Shown here: positions 55,166-63,959 of the stretch, piece by piece
How the letters are laid out: every line of letters begins with the position of its first letter
Position numbering within the stretch: the stretch's first letter is position 1
Assembly (NCBI GenBank): GCA_937951345.1
Contig: CALFCF010000015.1
Location: 1 to 64,000, forward strand
DNA: 64,000 bases
Source of the DNA: an uncultured Granulosicoccaceae bacterium
GTDB lineage: Bacteria > Pseudomonadota > Gammaproteobacteria > Granulosicoccales > Granulosicoccaceae
Reading direction: 5' to 3'
Program-made: the position numbers and the translations under genes
The notes under the pieces: model-generated
The model's database searches: none
Told to the model about the DNA's origin: nothing
What the model saw: the letters and a program-made list of their open reading frames with translations, nothing else

Positions 55166-56062
55166 CTAACTGCCGGTGGCCACAGGAAATTCTTCTCTGG
55201 AACCCCACTCGGTCCAGGACCCGTCAAACAATGCTGCGTCCGGGTATCCGGCAATCGATAACCCCAGACTGATAACACATGCCGTAATGCCGGAACCGCA
55301 ACTGGTGACCACAGGTGTGTTATTGGTCACTCCGGCTTCTTTGAATTTTTCCTGTAACGCATCTACCGATTGATAAAGATGGTTATCAGTCAACAAATCA
55401 GTAAAGGGGACATTGACTGAACCCGGTATATGACCGGAACGTAAACCAGCACGCGGTTCTGCGCTCTCTCCTTTAAAGCGCCCTGCACCACGAGCATCAA
55501 GAACCTTCACAGATGAATCAGATTCAACAACACCGGCTACCTGTTCTGCAGACACCAGTAACTCCGGTCGAACCGATGCTGTAAAGTTTCCGCGACCCGG
55601 CGTTGCGTCACCATTGAATACGTCGCCCCCTTCGCGTAACCATGCGGGCAGTCCGCCATCCAGCACCGCCACCCGGTCATGCCCAAAATAGCGAAACAAC
55701 CACCACACACGAGCAGCAGAAAATAAACCCAGCCGATCATAAGCGATCACCTGATGCTGATTGGTCATACCGAGTTCAGATACGGCACGTTCAAACATTT
55801 CAGCAGACGGTACCGTATTCGGCCACTCAGATGCGTTGTCAGCAATAGTGGTCACATCAAAGAACAGCGACCCTGCTATGTGTTCATCATGCCATTGAAC
55901 AGACGGATCTTTGGTTTTATCCGTTAGATGATAAGTGGCATCAAACAAAATCAAGCCGCTGTCAGTAACCCGCTTATGTGCCTCTTGAGCTGACTGGCCA
56001 CCGGCCACACCCGCGTCATCAAGCTCCCGGGCAAGCCAGGCGGCTGAAACAATTTTATCCAC
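55166..56062 (-). CDS. sseA: 3-mercaptopyruvate sulfurtransferase (tandem rhodanese)
   Basis: About 298 residues with two rhodanese domains. The N-terminal inactive domain has LFDATYHL and AYDRLGLFSAARVWWLFRYFGH. The C-terminal catalytic domain has the active-site loop CGSGITACV (about Cys 252), the mercaptopyruvate-type CGSG[VI]TA loop rather than the CRKGVT of thiosulfate transferases. It moves sulfur from 3-mercaptopyruvate to thiols or cyanide. I favour the GTG at 56062, because GGAG lies 6 nt upstream; a TTG four codons earlier overlaps that site. Confidence 0.9.
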   Translation of the reverse strand: MDKIVSAAWLARELDDAGVAGGQSAQEAHKRVTDSGLILFDATYHLTDKTKDPSVQWHDEHIAGSLFFDVTTIADNASEWPNTVPSAEMFERAVSELGMTNQHQVIAYDRLGLFSAARVWWLFRYFGHDRVAVLDGGLPAWLREGGDVFNGDATPGRGNFTASVRPELLVSAEQVAGVVESDSSVKVLDARGAGRFKGESAEPRAGLRSGHIPGSVNVPFTDLLTDNHLYQSVDALQEKFKEAGVTNNTPVVTSCGSGITACVISLGLSIAGYPDAALFDGSWTEWGSREEFPVATGS

Positions 56063-56128
56063 AACGATCTCCAACTATACTGACTGATTAAATAACGTAT
56101 TGATCAATTACAAACTCGTCTGATGCGC

Positions 56129-56902
56129 TCAAGGCGTCAACCAGCGGTTAACAAAACGCGGATAGGATGACGATAACTGAGGCAGGACATAATCATTCAG
56201 TACCTGATCTACCGAATCAAGCGCATCAACCACACTTGTAGTTTTAACCTCGCTAACAGCGTCATACTCAAAACCGGTTTGCGTGGCAATTGACTCAATA
56301 GATTCACCGGGATGAGTACTCAACAGCTCAAATTGGCCACACGCATCAACCTGGGGACCGTCCTTATTAACGCTTCCCGTAGGTTCGACCGGACGATAAT
56401 TGAATTCGCAACGATCGGTAATAAGCGCTACCGGCCCACCACGACGCCACACACCATCAGTCAAAGGACCAGCCGCACTAATAAAATCTACAGAATCAAC
56501 AAGCGTTCGCGTCGAATGTGCCCAACAAAAAAGAATAACATTAGGCACATGGTGATAAAGATAGGCTGACCCGAACGAGCCTGCATAGCGCTCCTGCATA
56601 AGCGGATACTCACCACGCCCCACCAGATTAATATTGGCGCACCCGTCAATCTGCACACCACTGAAAAAGAAATAGTCAATGCGACCCTGGGCAGCACAGT
56701 CAAACAACTCTTTACCGCCATCGGTAAACATGGACTGCTTTTCAGAACCGAGCAGCGAGACTTGTGTTCCAGGTGTTCGGTGCTTTGCCAGTAACGCAGC
56801 AGCGGCTGGTATCGGTGATGATGCACCGACGGCAATATGCCTGGCATCACGCAAACGCTCAGCCAGACGGGCGATCAACAAAAGTTTTAGCTGTTTGTCC
56901 AT
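56129..56902 (-). CDS. CoA-transferase beta subunit-like protein (glutaconate CoA-transferase B / IpdB-like)
   Basis: A 257-residue family I CoA-transferase subunit: ARHIAVGASSPIPAAAALLAK at the N-terminus, SLLGSEKQ, then FFFSGVQIDGCANINLVG. It pairs with the product of the gene that overlaps its start (16 bp). Sizes of 257 and 294 residues match both glutaconate CoA-transferase and IpdAB, a ring-opening hydrolase of steroid degradation that lost CoA-transferase activity. I cannot place the catalytic Glu confidently, so the choice is open. Confidence 0.78.
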   Translation of the reverse strand: MDKQLKLLLIARLAERLRDARHIAVGASSPIPAAAALLAKHRTPGTQVSLLGSEKQSMFTDGGKELFDCAAQGRIDYFFFSGVQIDGCANINLVGRGEYPLMQERYAGSFGSAYLYHHVPNVILFCWAHSTRTLVDSVDFISAAGPLTDGVWRRGGPVALITDRCEFNYRPVEPTGSVNKDGPQVDACGQFELLSTHPGESIESIATQTGFEYDAVSEVKTTSVVDALDSVDQVLNDYVLPQLSSSYPRFVNRWLTP

Positions 56903-57771
56903 GCACCTGAATTTATCACGTTCGATACATAGTCACTGAATTGCCCGACATCACGGGCTGCCTGCACATAGGCCTTTAAACTAGATGTGTCTTCCGCATA
57001 GCTGGAGAACAACCCCACCGGAAATGCTCCGTGTTTTATGGTTCGTACTTCACTTACATATAGCGATGGTATGGTACCGGCTGCTGTAACTGGATCGTCC
57101 AGCAAATTTCCATCAACAATTTCCTCAACAGTGACGATGCAACGTGACGAGGCATGTGCCATCAGCATTAGTTCGCGCCTCACACCTATCCAGACATTAC
57201 CGCTTGAGTCAGCCTTAGGTGCATGAAACAGTGCGACCTCCGGTTTAATTTCAGGAACCAGCAGAATAGGATCAGGCGAATCAGACAACGGATTATCGAT
57301 GATCTGCCAATCGTCACGATGTTTGACCAGATCCGAGCCGATGACACCCCGAAGCGGCATAAACGGGATGTTTTTTTCTGCCGCCTGCAGTCCAGCATGT
57401 ATCACCGGACAGGTGGAGTCGCGCATCGAGATATCGCCGGCGGACACAGCACGAACAAAACAGGGAGCCTGCCCGAATTCACCCAGTGTCACCGCTGCCG
57501 CATTAACTGACTCAACGCAGCCGGCTCCAATCAATAAATCTCCCTGTAAACCTAGCTGAGGCACGCCTACCAGATGTAAACCCTTTGCGTGCCGCCTTAT
57601 CAGCGCAATAACCACAGACATTGCGCAACCGGAGTAGTCAGGTGCCAACGCCAACAACGCACCGTCTTCCACCATACCTGCCAATTCATCAGCAACCGTA
57701 TTGTTTGCAAAAACGTTAGCAACAGCTATCGAATCAACGGGTGTATCACCGGGTGATGTGGATGTGGTCAT
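56887..57771 (-). CDS. CoA-transferase alpha subunit-like protein (glutaconate CoA-transferase A / IpdA-like)
   Basis: A 294-residue family I CoA-transferase alpha subunit: LVEDGALLAL-like start with MVEDGALLALAPDYSGCAMSVVIALIRR, GVPQLGLQGDLLIGAGCVES, MPLRGVIGSDLVKH and FHAPKADSSGNVWIGV. With the downstream, overlapping beta gene it should form a heterotetramer acting on a dicarboxylic or ring-derived CoA ester. The nearby meta-cleavage-type genes on the other strand agree with a role in aromatic or alicyclic degradation, but they are not in the same operon. Confidence 0.8.
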   Translation of the reverse strand: MTTSTSPGDTPVDSIAVANVFANNTVADELAGMVEDGALLALAPDYSGCAMSVVIALIRRHAKGLHLVGVPQLGLQGDLLIGAGCVESVNAAAVTLGEFGQAPCFVRAVSAGDISMRDSTCPVIHAGLQAAEKNIPFMPLRGVIGSDLVKHRDDWQIIDNPLSDSPDPILLVPEIKPEVALFHAPKADSSGNVWIGVRRELMLMAHASSRCIVTVEEIVDGNLLDDPVTAAGTIPSLYVSEVRTIKHGAFPVGLFSSYAEDTSSLKAYVQAARDVGQFSDYVSNVINSGAWTNS

Positions 57772-58166
57772 AGGCTAAAGGTGGATACTTGTATAAATTA
57801 AGTATAAATTCATTGTGTAAGTAGTCAAAGCCGGTCGGATTTCCTACACCTACCCCTTGAAAACCCTGGTTGATGGACTGCGACTGCTTTCTGAAAAAGA
57901 TGAAAATCGCGCGAACAGAGCCTGAAACCCGCCTGGAGCAGCAAACTGTCAGAAAAGTTACCGCAGATTTCTATACCGGCACTCGCTCGTTTATCTGTGT
58001 TGACAGCTACATCTCAGTTTTACGGTAAACTTAATCACCAAGACATTTTCCTTTTGCCTGCGCGCCATACTGACTGTTTCGCTTATATCCGCCTATCAGC
58101 GCAAACAACTGTATAGCACAGACAACTGTATCTTTAACAAAGCTTCCTTCGGCACAGGAAGCGCTG
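57772..58166. other. 395-bp divergent promoter region
   Basis: It lies between the divergent CoA-transferase and VOC-dioxygenase genes and must hold both promoters. Two copies of GTATAAATT (57790-57812) lie near the CoA-transferase start. TTGACA at 57999 has no good -10 box at standard spacing. No gene was found. Confidence 0.55.
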
Positions 58167-58967
58167 ATGAACCCCTGTTTCGCAATGGCAACCAGTGATG
58201 CCCCAATTTCAATCAAGTCGGTCAGTCTGCTTGTGCGCAATCAGCAGCAGGTTGCAAGCTTCTATCGCGATATCATCGGGCTGGACCTCATCAGCAATGA
58301 CGGCGAAGTAGTCACGTTGGGGCAAGGCGATAAACCATTACTCCACTTGTATCAGGATGCCGCTGCCCGCTCGCTTCCCCATGACGCCGGACTGTTTCAT
58401 ACTGCTTTCTTATTACCGCAACGTTCAGATCTCGGCAGTTGGCTCAAGCATGCATCTCAGGCAGGAATAAAGCTCGACGGGGCATCTGATCACCTTGTCA
58501 GTGAAGCCCTATATTTACAAGACCCAGAGGGCAATGGAATAGAAGTATACGTTGATAGAGATCGCTCCGAGTGGACTTATACCGAACAGGGGATTGTTAT
58601 CGATACAACCCCACTGGACATCGACGACATACTGTCTAAAGCGCAATCACCATGGCAAGGTCTACCGAACGACTCTGTTATCGGTCATGTCCATTTACAG
58701 GTCGGTGACATTGAAGCAGCTGATGCTTTCTATCGCGACGAACTGGGTTTGCAGCGAATGGCACAAATACCACAAGCAAGCTTCTACTCATCCGGAGGTT
58801 ACCACCACCACCTCGCATGCAATACCTGGCATAGCGACAACGCTGGTACCCGAACAAAAGGTAGCGCAGGACTGTCGAACATCGAATTTGCCGTTGAATC
58901 TCTACCGGGAGCAAAAAAGAAAGCTATCGATCCCTGGGGTACGCATTTGTCATTCTCGACAGGGTAA
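58167..58967 (+). CDS. VOC-family two-domain protein, catechol 2,3-dioxygenase CatE-like
   Basis: A 266-residue protein of two VOC modules. Domain one has VSLLVRNQQQVASFYRDIIGLDLI and DPEGNGIEVYVDR. Domain two has IGHVHLQVGDIEAADAFYRDELGLQ and GGYHHHLACNTW, which contribute the metal His residues. The pattern follows the CatE/YfiE type of extradiol dioxygenases. The C-terminus looks about 15-20 residues short: the helix between the last two strands is missing after NIEFAVESLPG. The Glu ligand should be in IEFAVE or near the C-terminus. A second ATG at 58185 is also possible. Confidence 0.78.
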   Translation: MNPCFAMATSDAPISIKSVSLLVRNQQQVASFYRDIIGLDLISNDGEVVTLGQGDKPLLHLYQDAAARSLPHDAGLFHTAFLLPQRSDLGSWLKHASQAGIKLDGASDHLVSEALYLQDPEGNGIEVYVDRDRSEWTYTEQGIVIDTTPLDIDDILSKAQSPWQGLPNDSVIGHVHLQVGDIEAADAFYRDELGLQRMAQIPQASFYSSGGYHHHLACNTWHSDNAGTRTKGSAGLSNIEFAVESLPGAKKKAIDPWGTHLSFSTG

Positions 58968-59074
58968 CTTGTTGCAATCAGTCACCCCTTGTTTTAGCCT
59001 TCATGCCATACAGCTCGTCACGTATGGCGACGCACTAACTTCATTCAAATCAAGCCAATCAACTGGAGCTGAAC

Positions 59075-59860
59075 ATGCAGGACACCACGTCAATTGCTAG
59101 TCGACTCTGGCAAGCACGGCAACACGGAGAAGTGCTTGACGATATGCCGACACCGGCAAGCCTGGAAGAAGCTTATAACATTCAGGCTGCTATCAACGAT
59201 ATTTGTCAGCAGGAAATCATTGGCTACAAAATCGGCGCAACAAGCCGGGAAATTCAACAACTCATTCACCTGGACGCGCCTTTCTACGGTCCACTCTATA
59301 AAATCTATGCGCACGCGAACGGCGCAGCCATAAGAGTGTATGAAAACCACACACCGCGTGTAGAACCTGAGTTCGTCGTAGTGCTTAAACATGAACTTCG
59401 CTCTGACAGCCATGTTGATATTTCGCGAGAACAGGTAGAACAAGCCATTGACTATGTGGCAGTGGCGTTCGAAATAATCGGCACAAGAATCCAACAGGAG
59501 TCGATAGCAGAATCAAGCCGTGGACTTCATACGATAGCGGACTTTGGCAGCAACCTTGATTTTGTCGTTGGACACCCGCGTAAAGACTGGAAAGGCATTG
59601 ATCTTTCCAAATCTCCTGTTGATCTTTCGATAAATAATGAGCCTATCGCAACAGGCCACAGCGGTTTGTCGATCGCTGGTCATCCATTCGACATTGTTTT
59701 ATGGCTGGCCAATCAGCCCGGGTTAAAAGCAACCGGATTACCTGCTGGTACACAAATAAGTTGCGGCACTTGCACACCGGCATTTGCCGTAGAACCCGGT
59801 GATACACTCAACGCAAATTTTCACGATTTCGGTGAGCTGACCTGTACTATCACTAATTAA
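59075..59860 (+). CDS. 2-keto-4-pentenoate hydratase family protein
   Basis: A 261-residue fumarylacetoacetate-hydrolase-fold protein of the MhpD/hydratase-decarboxylase branch. EAYNIQAAINDI, IGYKIGATSREIQQLI, PFYGPLY, RVEPEFVVVLKHEL (metal-binding Glu residues) and VAVAFEIIGTRI are typical. It hydrates 2-hydroxy-penta-2,4-dienoates made by meta-cleavage, or acts as a decarboxylase. Directly downstream of a CatE-like dioxygenase, it supports a small meta-cleavage module, though ring-hydrolase and aldolase genes are missing. Start at the ATG at 59075. Confidence 0.87.
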   Translation: MQDTTSIASRLWQARQHGEVLDDMPTPASLEEAYNIQAAINDICQQEIIGYKIGATSREIQQLIHLDAPFYGPLYKIYAHANGAAIRVYENHTPRVEPEFVVVLKHELRSDSHVDISREQVEQAIDYVAVAFEIIGTRIQQESIAESSRGLHTIADFGSNLDFVVGHPRKDWKGIDLSKSPVDLSINNEPIATGHSGLSIAGHPFDIVLWLANQPGLKATGLPAGTQISCGTCTPAFAVEPGDTLNANFHDFGELTCTITN

Positions 59861-59897
59861 TCGTTCTAATAATTGTACTTCCACAGACAGACTTCAA

Positions 59898-60629
59898 ATG
59901 ATCAACCCGACCCCCGCACCGCAAACACCTTACAAAGCACTGCTGTTTGACATTTTCGGCACCGTCGTTGATTGGCGGCAATCATTGGCGCACGAACTTT
60001 CAGTCTACTTCGGTGAACGTGATATTAATCGGGACTGGGAACAATTCGCACTGGACTGGCGGTCACTTTATCAACCGGCAATGGAACGCGTCCGTTCGGG
60101 TGATCGAGGCTACGTGATACTCGACGTACTCCACGAAGAAAATCTGCGAGAACTTCTACCGAAGTATGAATTGGAACACCTTAGTGACGACGAAATACAT
60201 CATTTAACCAGAGCATGGCACAGGCTTGTTCCGTGGGTTGATACCTTACCTGGTTTGTACCGAATGAAGCGCAAATACATCCTTGGCACCCTGTCTAATG
60301 GCAATATCGCCTTAATGGTAAACATGGCACGTCACAGCGCCCTGCCCTGGGATGCAATTCTCGGCTCTGAACCTACGCAAGGTTACAAACCACAACCTGA
60401 AGTCTATCTAAAATCAGTTGAAATGCTGGGGTTAACACCCCCAGAGTGCGTCATGGTCGCTGCCCATAACAATGATCTTGCAGCAGCAGAAGCATTGGGA
60501 TTCGCCACTGCATTTGTAAAACGAGCTAACGAATACGGCCCTAACCAGACAACAGATCAGCAAGCTGATAGCGCATGGACATTTGTGTGTGATTCCATGA
60601 TCGAATTAGCGGATGAGCTGGGCGTGTAA
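59898..60629 (+). CDS. HAD-superfamily haloacid dehalogenase type II-like hydrolase
   Basis: A 243-residue HAD hydrolase. The nucleophile Asp is in LLFDIFGTVVDW (about 16). GTLSNGN is motif II, GYKPQPEVYLKS carries the Lys, and MVAAHNNDLAAAEALGFATAFV is the motif III seen in type II 2-haloacid dehalogenases. It may cleave L-2-haloacids or a phosphate ester. Its place after the hydratase gene suggests a shared transcript. Confidence 0.87.
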   Translation: MINPTPAPQTPYKALLFDIFGTVVDWRQSLAHELSVYFGERDINRDWEQFALDWRSLYQPAMERVRSGDRGYVILDVLHEENLRELLPKYELEHLSDDEIHHLTRAWHRLVPWVDTLPGLYRMKRKYILGTLSNGNIALMVNMARHSALPWDAILGSEPTQGYKPQPEVYLKSVEMLGLTPPECVMVAAHNNDLAAAEALGFATAFVKRANEYGPNQTTDQQADSAWTFVCDSMIELADELGV

Positions 60630-61190
60630 CTCAAGCTCTTTCCAGTATTTACTGACAGTGTGGCTAAGAGCGATTTCTTTATACTGCGGGCTACCTGTTT
60701 GCGCTTTTGGCCCGAGTTATGGAAAGTATCAAAGTAGCAAATAAGCTACGGGTTGAGCTCAATCGAGCGACCTGCTTAGGTAGCCAGACTCTGGTGGCGA
60801 ACCCTTCATGAATAGAGCAGGCTAGTTCCGTATCGTTTACTAATCTCCTGTTGTTTTGAGTAATCGCGTTATAAAAATCCACCTCAACACAAGAACATCC
60901 GTAAACAGGCAGAACTACAGATCAAGTTTGCACAAGGTGTAGGTGATGCGTGATTCCTAAAATTTATTGATACTCTGATGTCTGCTATTTTTTAGTCTCT
61001 TTTAGCATGCTCTCAACCAAGAAAAATTTCTGCAGGCACTTATCACCTACCTTTCCTTATTCTGTCTTCCTGTGGTCCTAGTAATTTGTAAGAAGACGAC
61101 CAAACGGAAGCACTTGGCAGTTTTACAGAAAGAGCCTCATACATTAAGCACTATTATTCAGCTATTCGAATCGTGGTCGATGATGGGCTT
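60630..61190. other. 561-bp region without a supportable gene
   Basis: The plus- and minus-strand open frames here (60691-60882 minus, 61072-61281 plus) show no protein-like features. A GAGCTCAATCGAGC-type small inverted repeat is near 60753-60767. No tRNA pattern is visible. Confidence 0.5.
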
Positions 61191-62357
61191 ATGGATGGAA
61201 TTTTCGAGACGAAAAACCTCAGATTTATCGGTATGCTGCTGTTCGGCTTCTACTTTCTATATGAAGCCGTATCCACGCTGACCTCGCTGAATTCCACCTA
61301 TGAAATAAGCCAGCCTTTTGAAGGTGGCGTGACAGCCATGGCGACGGTAACAAAGGTTGACCAACGAAACCATGACCGCATTACTGTTGAGTTTGTTGAT
61401 GAATCAGGCCGGCAGCAAACCGCACGCGCACTGGCCTACAGTGTGGAATTTGTCCAAGTCGGGAACAAATTTTATGTTTCCTACTACCCCGACGCAAATA
61501 TTACCCACGTTAGAGTGCCTTCACTGGGTATGTCTGAGGAGACCTACCGTAGCCTGCGGCGAATGTTTTTTGTCTGGATAGCGGGTGCTCTGTGCGTTTT
61601 TCCAATGGCATTTTATGCGCGTTTTACCAATAAAACGCCCAGACCCACCAAGGTATTCTCAAACAAGACTCGCGAATATCGGGTCGGTACATCTTACTTA
61701 CGCCTGTTTGTACTCGGTTCGCTATATTCGATGGGTTTGTTTTTCGTCTTGTTCGCAGGCTCTGTACTTATCCATGTAGCCCAAATGATTGGCAATCACC
61801 ACGGTCTGCCTATTTCAAATAGTCTCGCCGAAAAACTTTTGTTTTTATGGGGCGCATTTATGGTCGTCGCAATTGCACCAGGATTTATCCGCGTGCTTCT
61901 GAACGATCCTCTGGTAGTTTCAGATCGCGGGATCTCTATATATGGTGACAAACCCATCCCCTGGTCAGAGTTGTCGCAAATCCAGTTTGCAGAAAACAGC
62001 GACGGCAAGATGTCTGGTCGATTGATACTGGCGTTACAAAAAGATGCTTCTACACCGGGCATGAGCGTGTGGCAAATACCGCTGATCAAGCTTCGCCCTG
62101 TGGTGTATCTGAATCTTTATACCACGCGCTACGACAAACTTGACACTATCGAAGCAATCAACCACTTCGGCCTGCGAGCGATTGACCCGGATGCTGCTTC
62201 TACGCTTGCAATCAGCCTTACAGAATCAGGCCTTATCGAGCAGTCCCTGCATCAATCGATGGATCCGGATGAGCTGGCTGAGCAGCCCTCGACAACTGAA
62301 GAAAAACCAAAAGAAGGCTACTACATGTCCAATGGCTTTCACATGCACCAGAGATAA
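61191..62357 (+). CDS. DUF3592-type membrane protein
   Basis: About 388 residues. A first membrane segment (FIGMLLFGFYFLYEAV) precedes an extracytoplasmic beta domain (ATVTKVDQRNHDRITVEFVDESGRQQTARAL...VGNKFYVSYYPDANITHVR), which is the DUF3592 pattern. Membrane segments near residues 125-145, 175-200 and 215-240 follow. The soluble C-terminal half contains a PH-like strand set (GISIYGDKPIPWSELSQIQF). Function is unknown. I use the ATG at 61191; a GTG at 61173 is an alternative. Confidence 0.72.
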   Translation: MDGIFETKNLRFIGMLLFGFYFLYEAVSTLTSLNSTYEISQPFEGGVTAMATVTKVDQRNHDRITVEFVDESGRQQTARALAYSVEFVQVGNKFYVSYYPDANITHVRVPSLGMSEETYRSLRRMFFVWIAGALCVFPMAFYARFTNKTPRPTKVFSNKTREYRVGTSYLRLFVLGSLYSMGLFFVLFAGSVLIHVAQMIGNHHGLPISNSLAEKLLFLWGAFMVVAIAPGFIRVLLNDPLVVSDRGISIYGDKPIPWSELSQIQFAENSDGKMSGRLILALQKDASTPGMSVWQIPLIKLRPVVYLNLYTTRYDKLDTIEAINHFGLRAIDPDAASTLAISLTESGLIEQSLHQSMDPDELAEQPSTTEEKPKEGYYMSNGFHMHQR

Positions 62358-62726
62358 AGTCACTAGAACTACTTCCCTGACGGAAACAAACACAAGCGAA
62401 CAAAAAAACACAATCAAAATTCAATACCAACAGCTCACGTTCGTTGGTAGCTGGCGATCTAAATCGCTGTCAGATAAAAAATAGCCATGACCGTCGTGCG
62501 ACGTGTAATGGCTCACCTAAACTTCAGAAGCCGAAACAATATTACTTCCTTTAAAAAAGTAATATTTAACATCCTGTTTATAGGCCTCTGTTTCCTGTTG
62601 CTCCAGATTATCCAGTTTTTTTCATAAAAAGAAAAACGGATGCTTTCGCAACGAAAGCATCCGTCTTATTCCAAACAGTTAGGCTCTTCGTATAGCCTAC
62701 TGATCACGTCATATATTCAAAGCCAA
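62358..62726. other. 369-bp convergent intergenic region
   Basis: No gene. It holds a nested hairpin (62483-62513; AGCCAT/ATGGCT outside, CGTCG/CGACG inside) that may end the DUF3592 transcript, and the strong terminator at 62636-62664 for the opposing spondin/CHRD gene. Confidence 0.65.
62636..62664 (-). terminator. Intrinsic terminator of the spondin/CHRD gene
   Basis: A perfect 13-bp stem (62636-62648 with 62652-62664) with a 3-nt loop. On the minus strand it is followed by TTTTTCTTTTT. It is about 60 bp past the stop of the minus gene at 62727. The clearest rho-independent terminator in the window. Confidence 0.9.
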
Positions 62727-63959
62727 CTATCGACCACGTACACGTAGTTGAGTACGCAATTCACCTGAAGGTACAGCAGTACTGTGAATGTTCACGTACA
62801 CGTTACCTGCACGAATCTCATCAGCGAGGACACTCAGCGGTTGCCCTGCCAGAGGTCCAACAAGACCTTCATCGTTAAGGCGTGAAATGATCGCACGAGT
62901 CAGGCGTCGCTGGATATTGCGGTCGTTAACATCAATACCATCGAGCAGGTTAACGATAACCGGACCGTTCTCACCTTCAGCACCCAGGTGCAAATGAGCC
63001 ATTTGTACGTCGCGCAATCCTCTGCTCAAAGCAACAATTGTTACGCGGTTAGGTGAAACTGATGTTAAAACACGACCAGTTGCCTGGGTGTCAACAGGGG
63101 GTACTTCAGCAGATCCGGACAAGTTACCTTGCGCCAGGAACGGACGAAAATTAACAGCAGGCTGAATATCAGGTACACGCTCAGCCTGGAAACTGATTTT
63201 AACGAGTGGGTAGCCTTCAATTGCAAAATCACCCATTGCAAAACGCTCGTCAGCAAGAATGTTTCCACCGTCTTCAGGTTGACGAAACATTACCAGACCA
63301 GATGCATCACCGAAGTCGAGTATGACGCCGTTCTCGTCGACGCCTGTATCCGGTGTTTGCTGACCAAAGAATGCTGTGTTGGCGGGGACTTCGTCGTTTA
63401 CTTCTGTACCGGCGTCCAGAACATCCTGGTTAGTAACAATAAAGTCTTGTGCGATGAAGTTGCCGTTGTCATCGAAAATCGGATGAGCAAGCGGATTACC
63501 ATTGGCATACCAGAAATCATTGCTCGGCAATACCATGGAGCCGTAGCTGAAATATCGACTAGCTGGATTGGTTGAATCTACAACAAACGTTGCAGAAGCA
63601 ACTTCGCCCGGTCCGATAGGACCGTTGGGGCCGGCAATGGTACCGTCCACGCTACCGATACCCTGCGAAATGAAATCACCGAAAGTACGTGATATCGGTT
63701 CGTTGTTACCGTCTTCAGCCAGTGCTTCTACTGACCGGTTAGGGTCATTTTGTACCGGAAGAAAATTAGCGGGTGTGCCACCATTGTAGATGTCGAATTG
63801 CCCGTTGTGAAAACCCACCCAGTGAGGGGTTTGACTGGTTCCCTGGGAAGGCGCCAGGTTTTCAATAGTGACAGTTACCCGTGTTTGCTCTGCTAACGCG
63901 TTACCTGCCGTCATACCTAGTGCAAGTGCTATCGCTGTGTAAGCCAGATTATGTTTCAT
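62727..63959 (-). CDS. Secreted spondin-N plus CHRD domain protein
   Basis: A 410-residue exported protein. The signal peptide is cleaved after GNALA (about 23). Residues 25-240 form a spondin N-terminal-like domain (TRVTVTIENLAPSQGTSQTP, HWVGFHNGQFDIY, LPSNDFWYANGNP, FGDASGLV). Residues about 275-408 form a CHRD domain (NLSGSAEVPPVDTQATGR, MAHLHLGAEGENGPVIVNLLDG, GNVYVNIHSTAVPSGELRTQL). Both are extracellular folds of unclear bacterial role, perhaps ligand or metal binding. AAGGAG precedes the ATG. The gene is monocistronic with a strong terminator. Confidence 0.88.
   Translation of the reverse strand: MKHNLAYTAIALALGMTAGNALAEQTRVTVTIENLAPSQGTSQTPHWVGFHNGQFDIYNGGTPANFLPVQNDPNRSVEALAEDGNNEPISRTFGDFISQGIGSVDGTIAGPNGPIGPGEVASATFVVDSTNPASRYFSYGSMVLPSNDFWYANGNPLAHPIFDDNGNFIAQDFIVTNQDVLDAGTEVNDEVPANTAFFGQQTPDTGVDENGVILDFGDASGLVMFRQPEDGGNILADERFAMGDFAIEGYPLVKISFQAERVPDIQPAVNFRPFLAQGNLSGSAEVPPVDTQATGRVLTSVSPNRVTIVALSRGLRDVQMAHLHLGAEGENGPVIVNLLDGIDVNDRNIQRRLTRAIISRLNDEGLVGPLAGQPLSVLADEIRAGNVYVNIHSTAVPSGELRTQLRVRGR

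Noticed and set aside
57999-58040. TTGACA as a sigma-70 promoter before the VOC gene
   Set aside because: No TATAAT-like box lies 16-18 bp downstream, so I do not call it.
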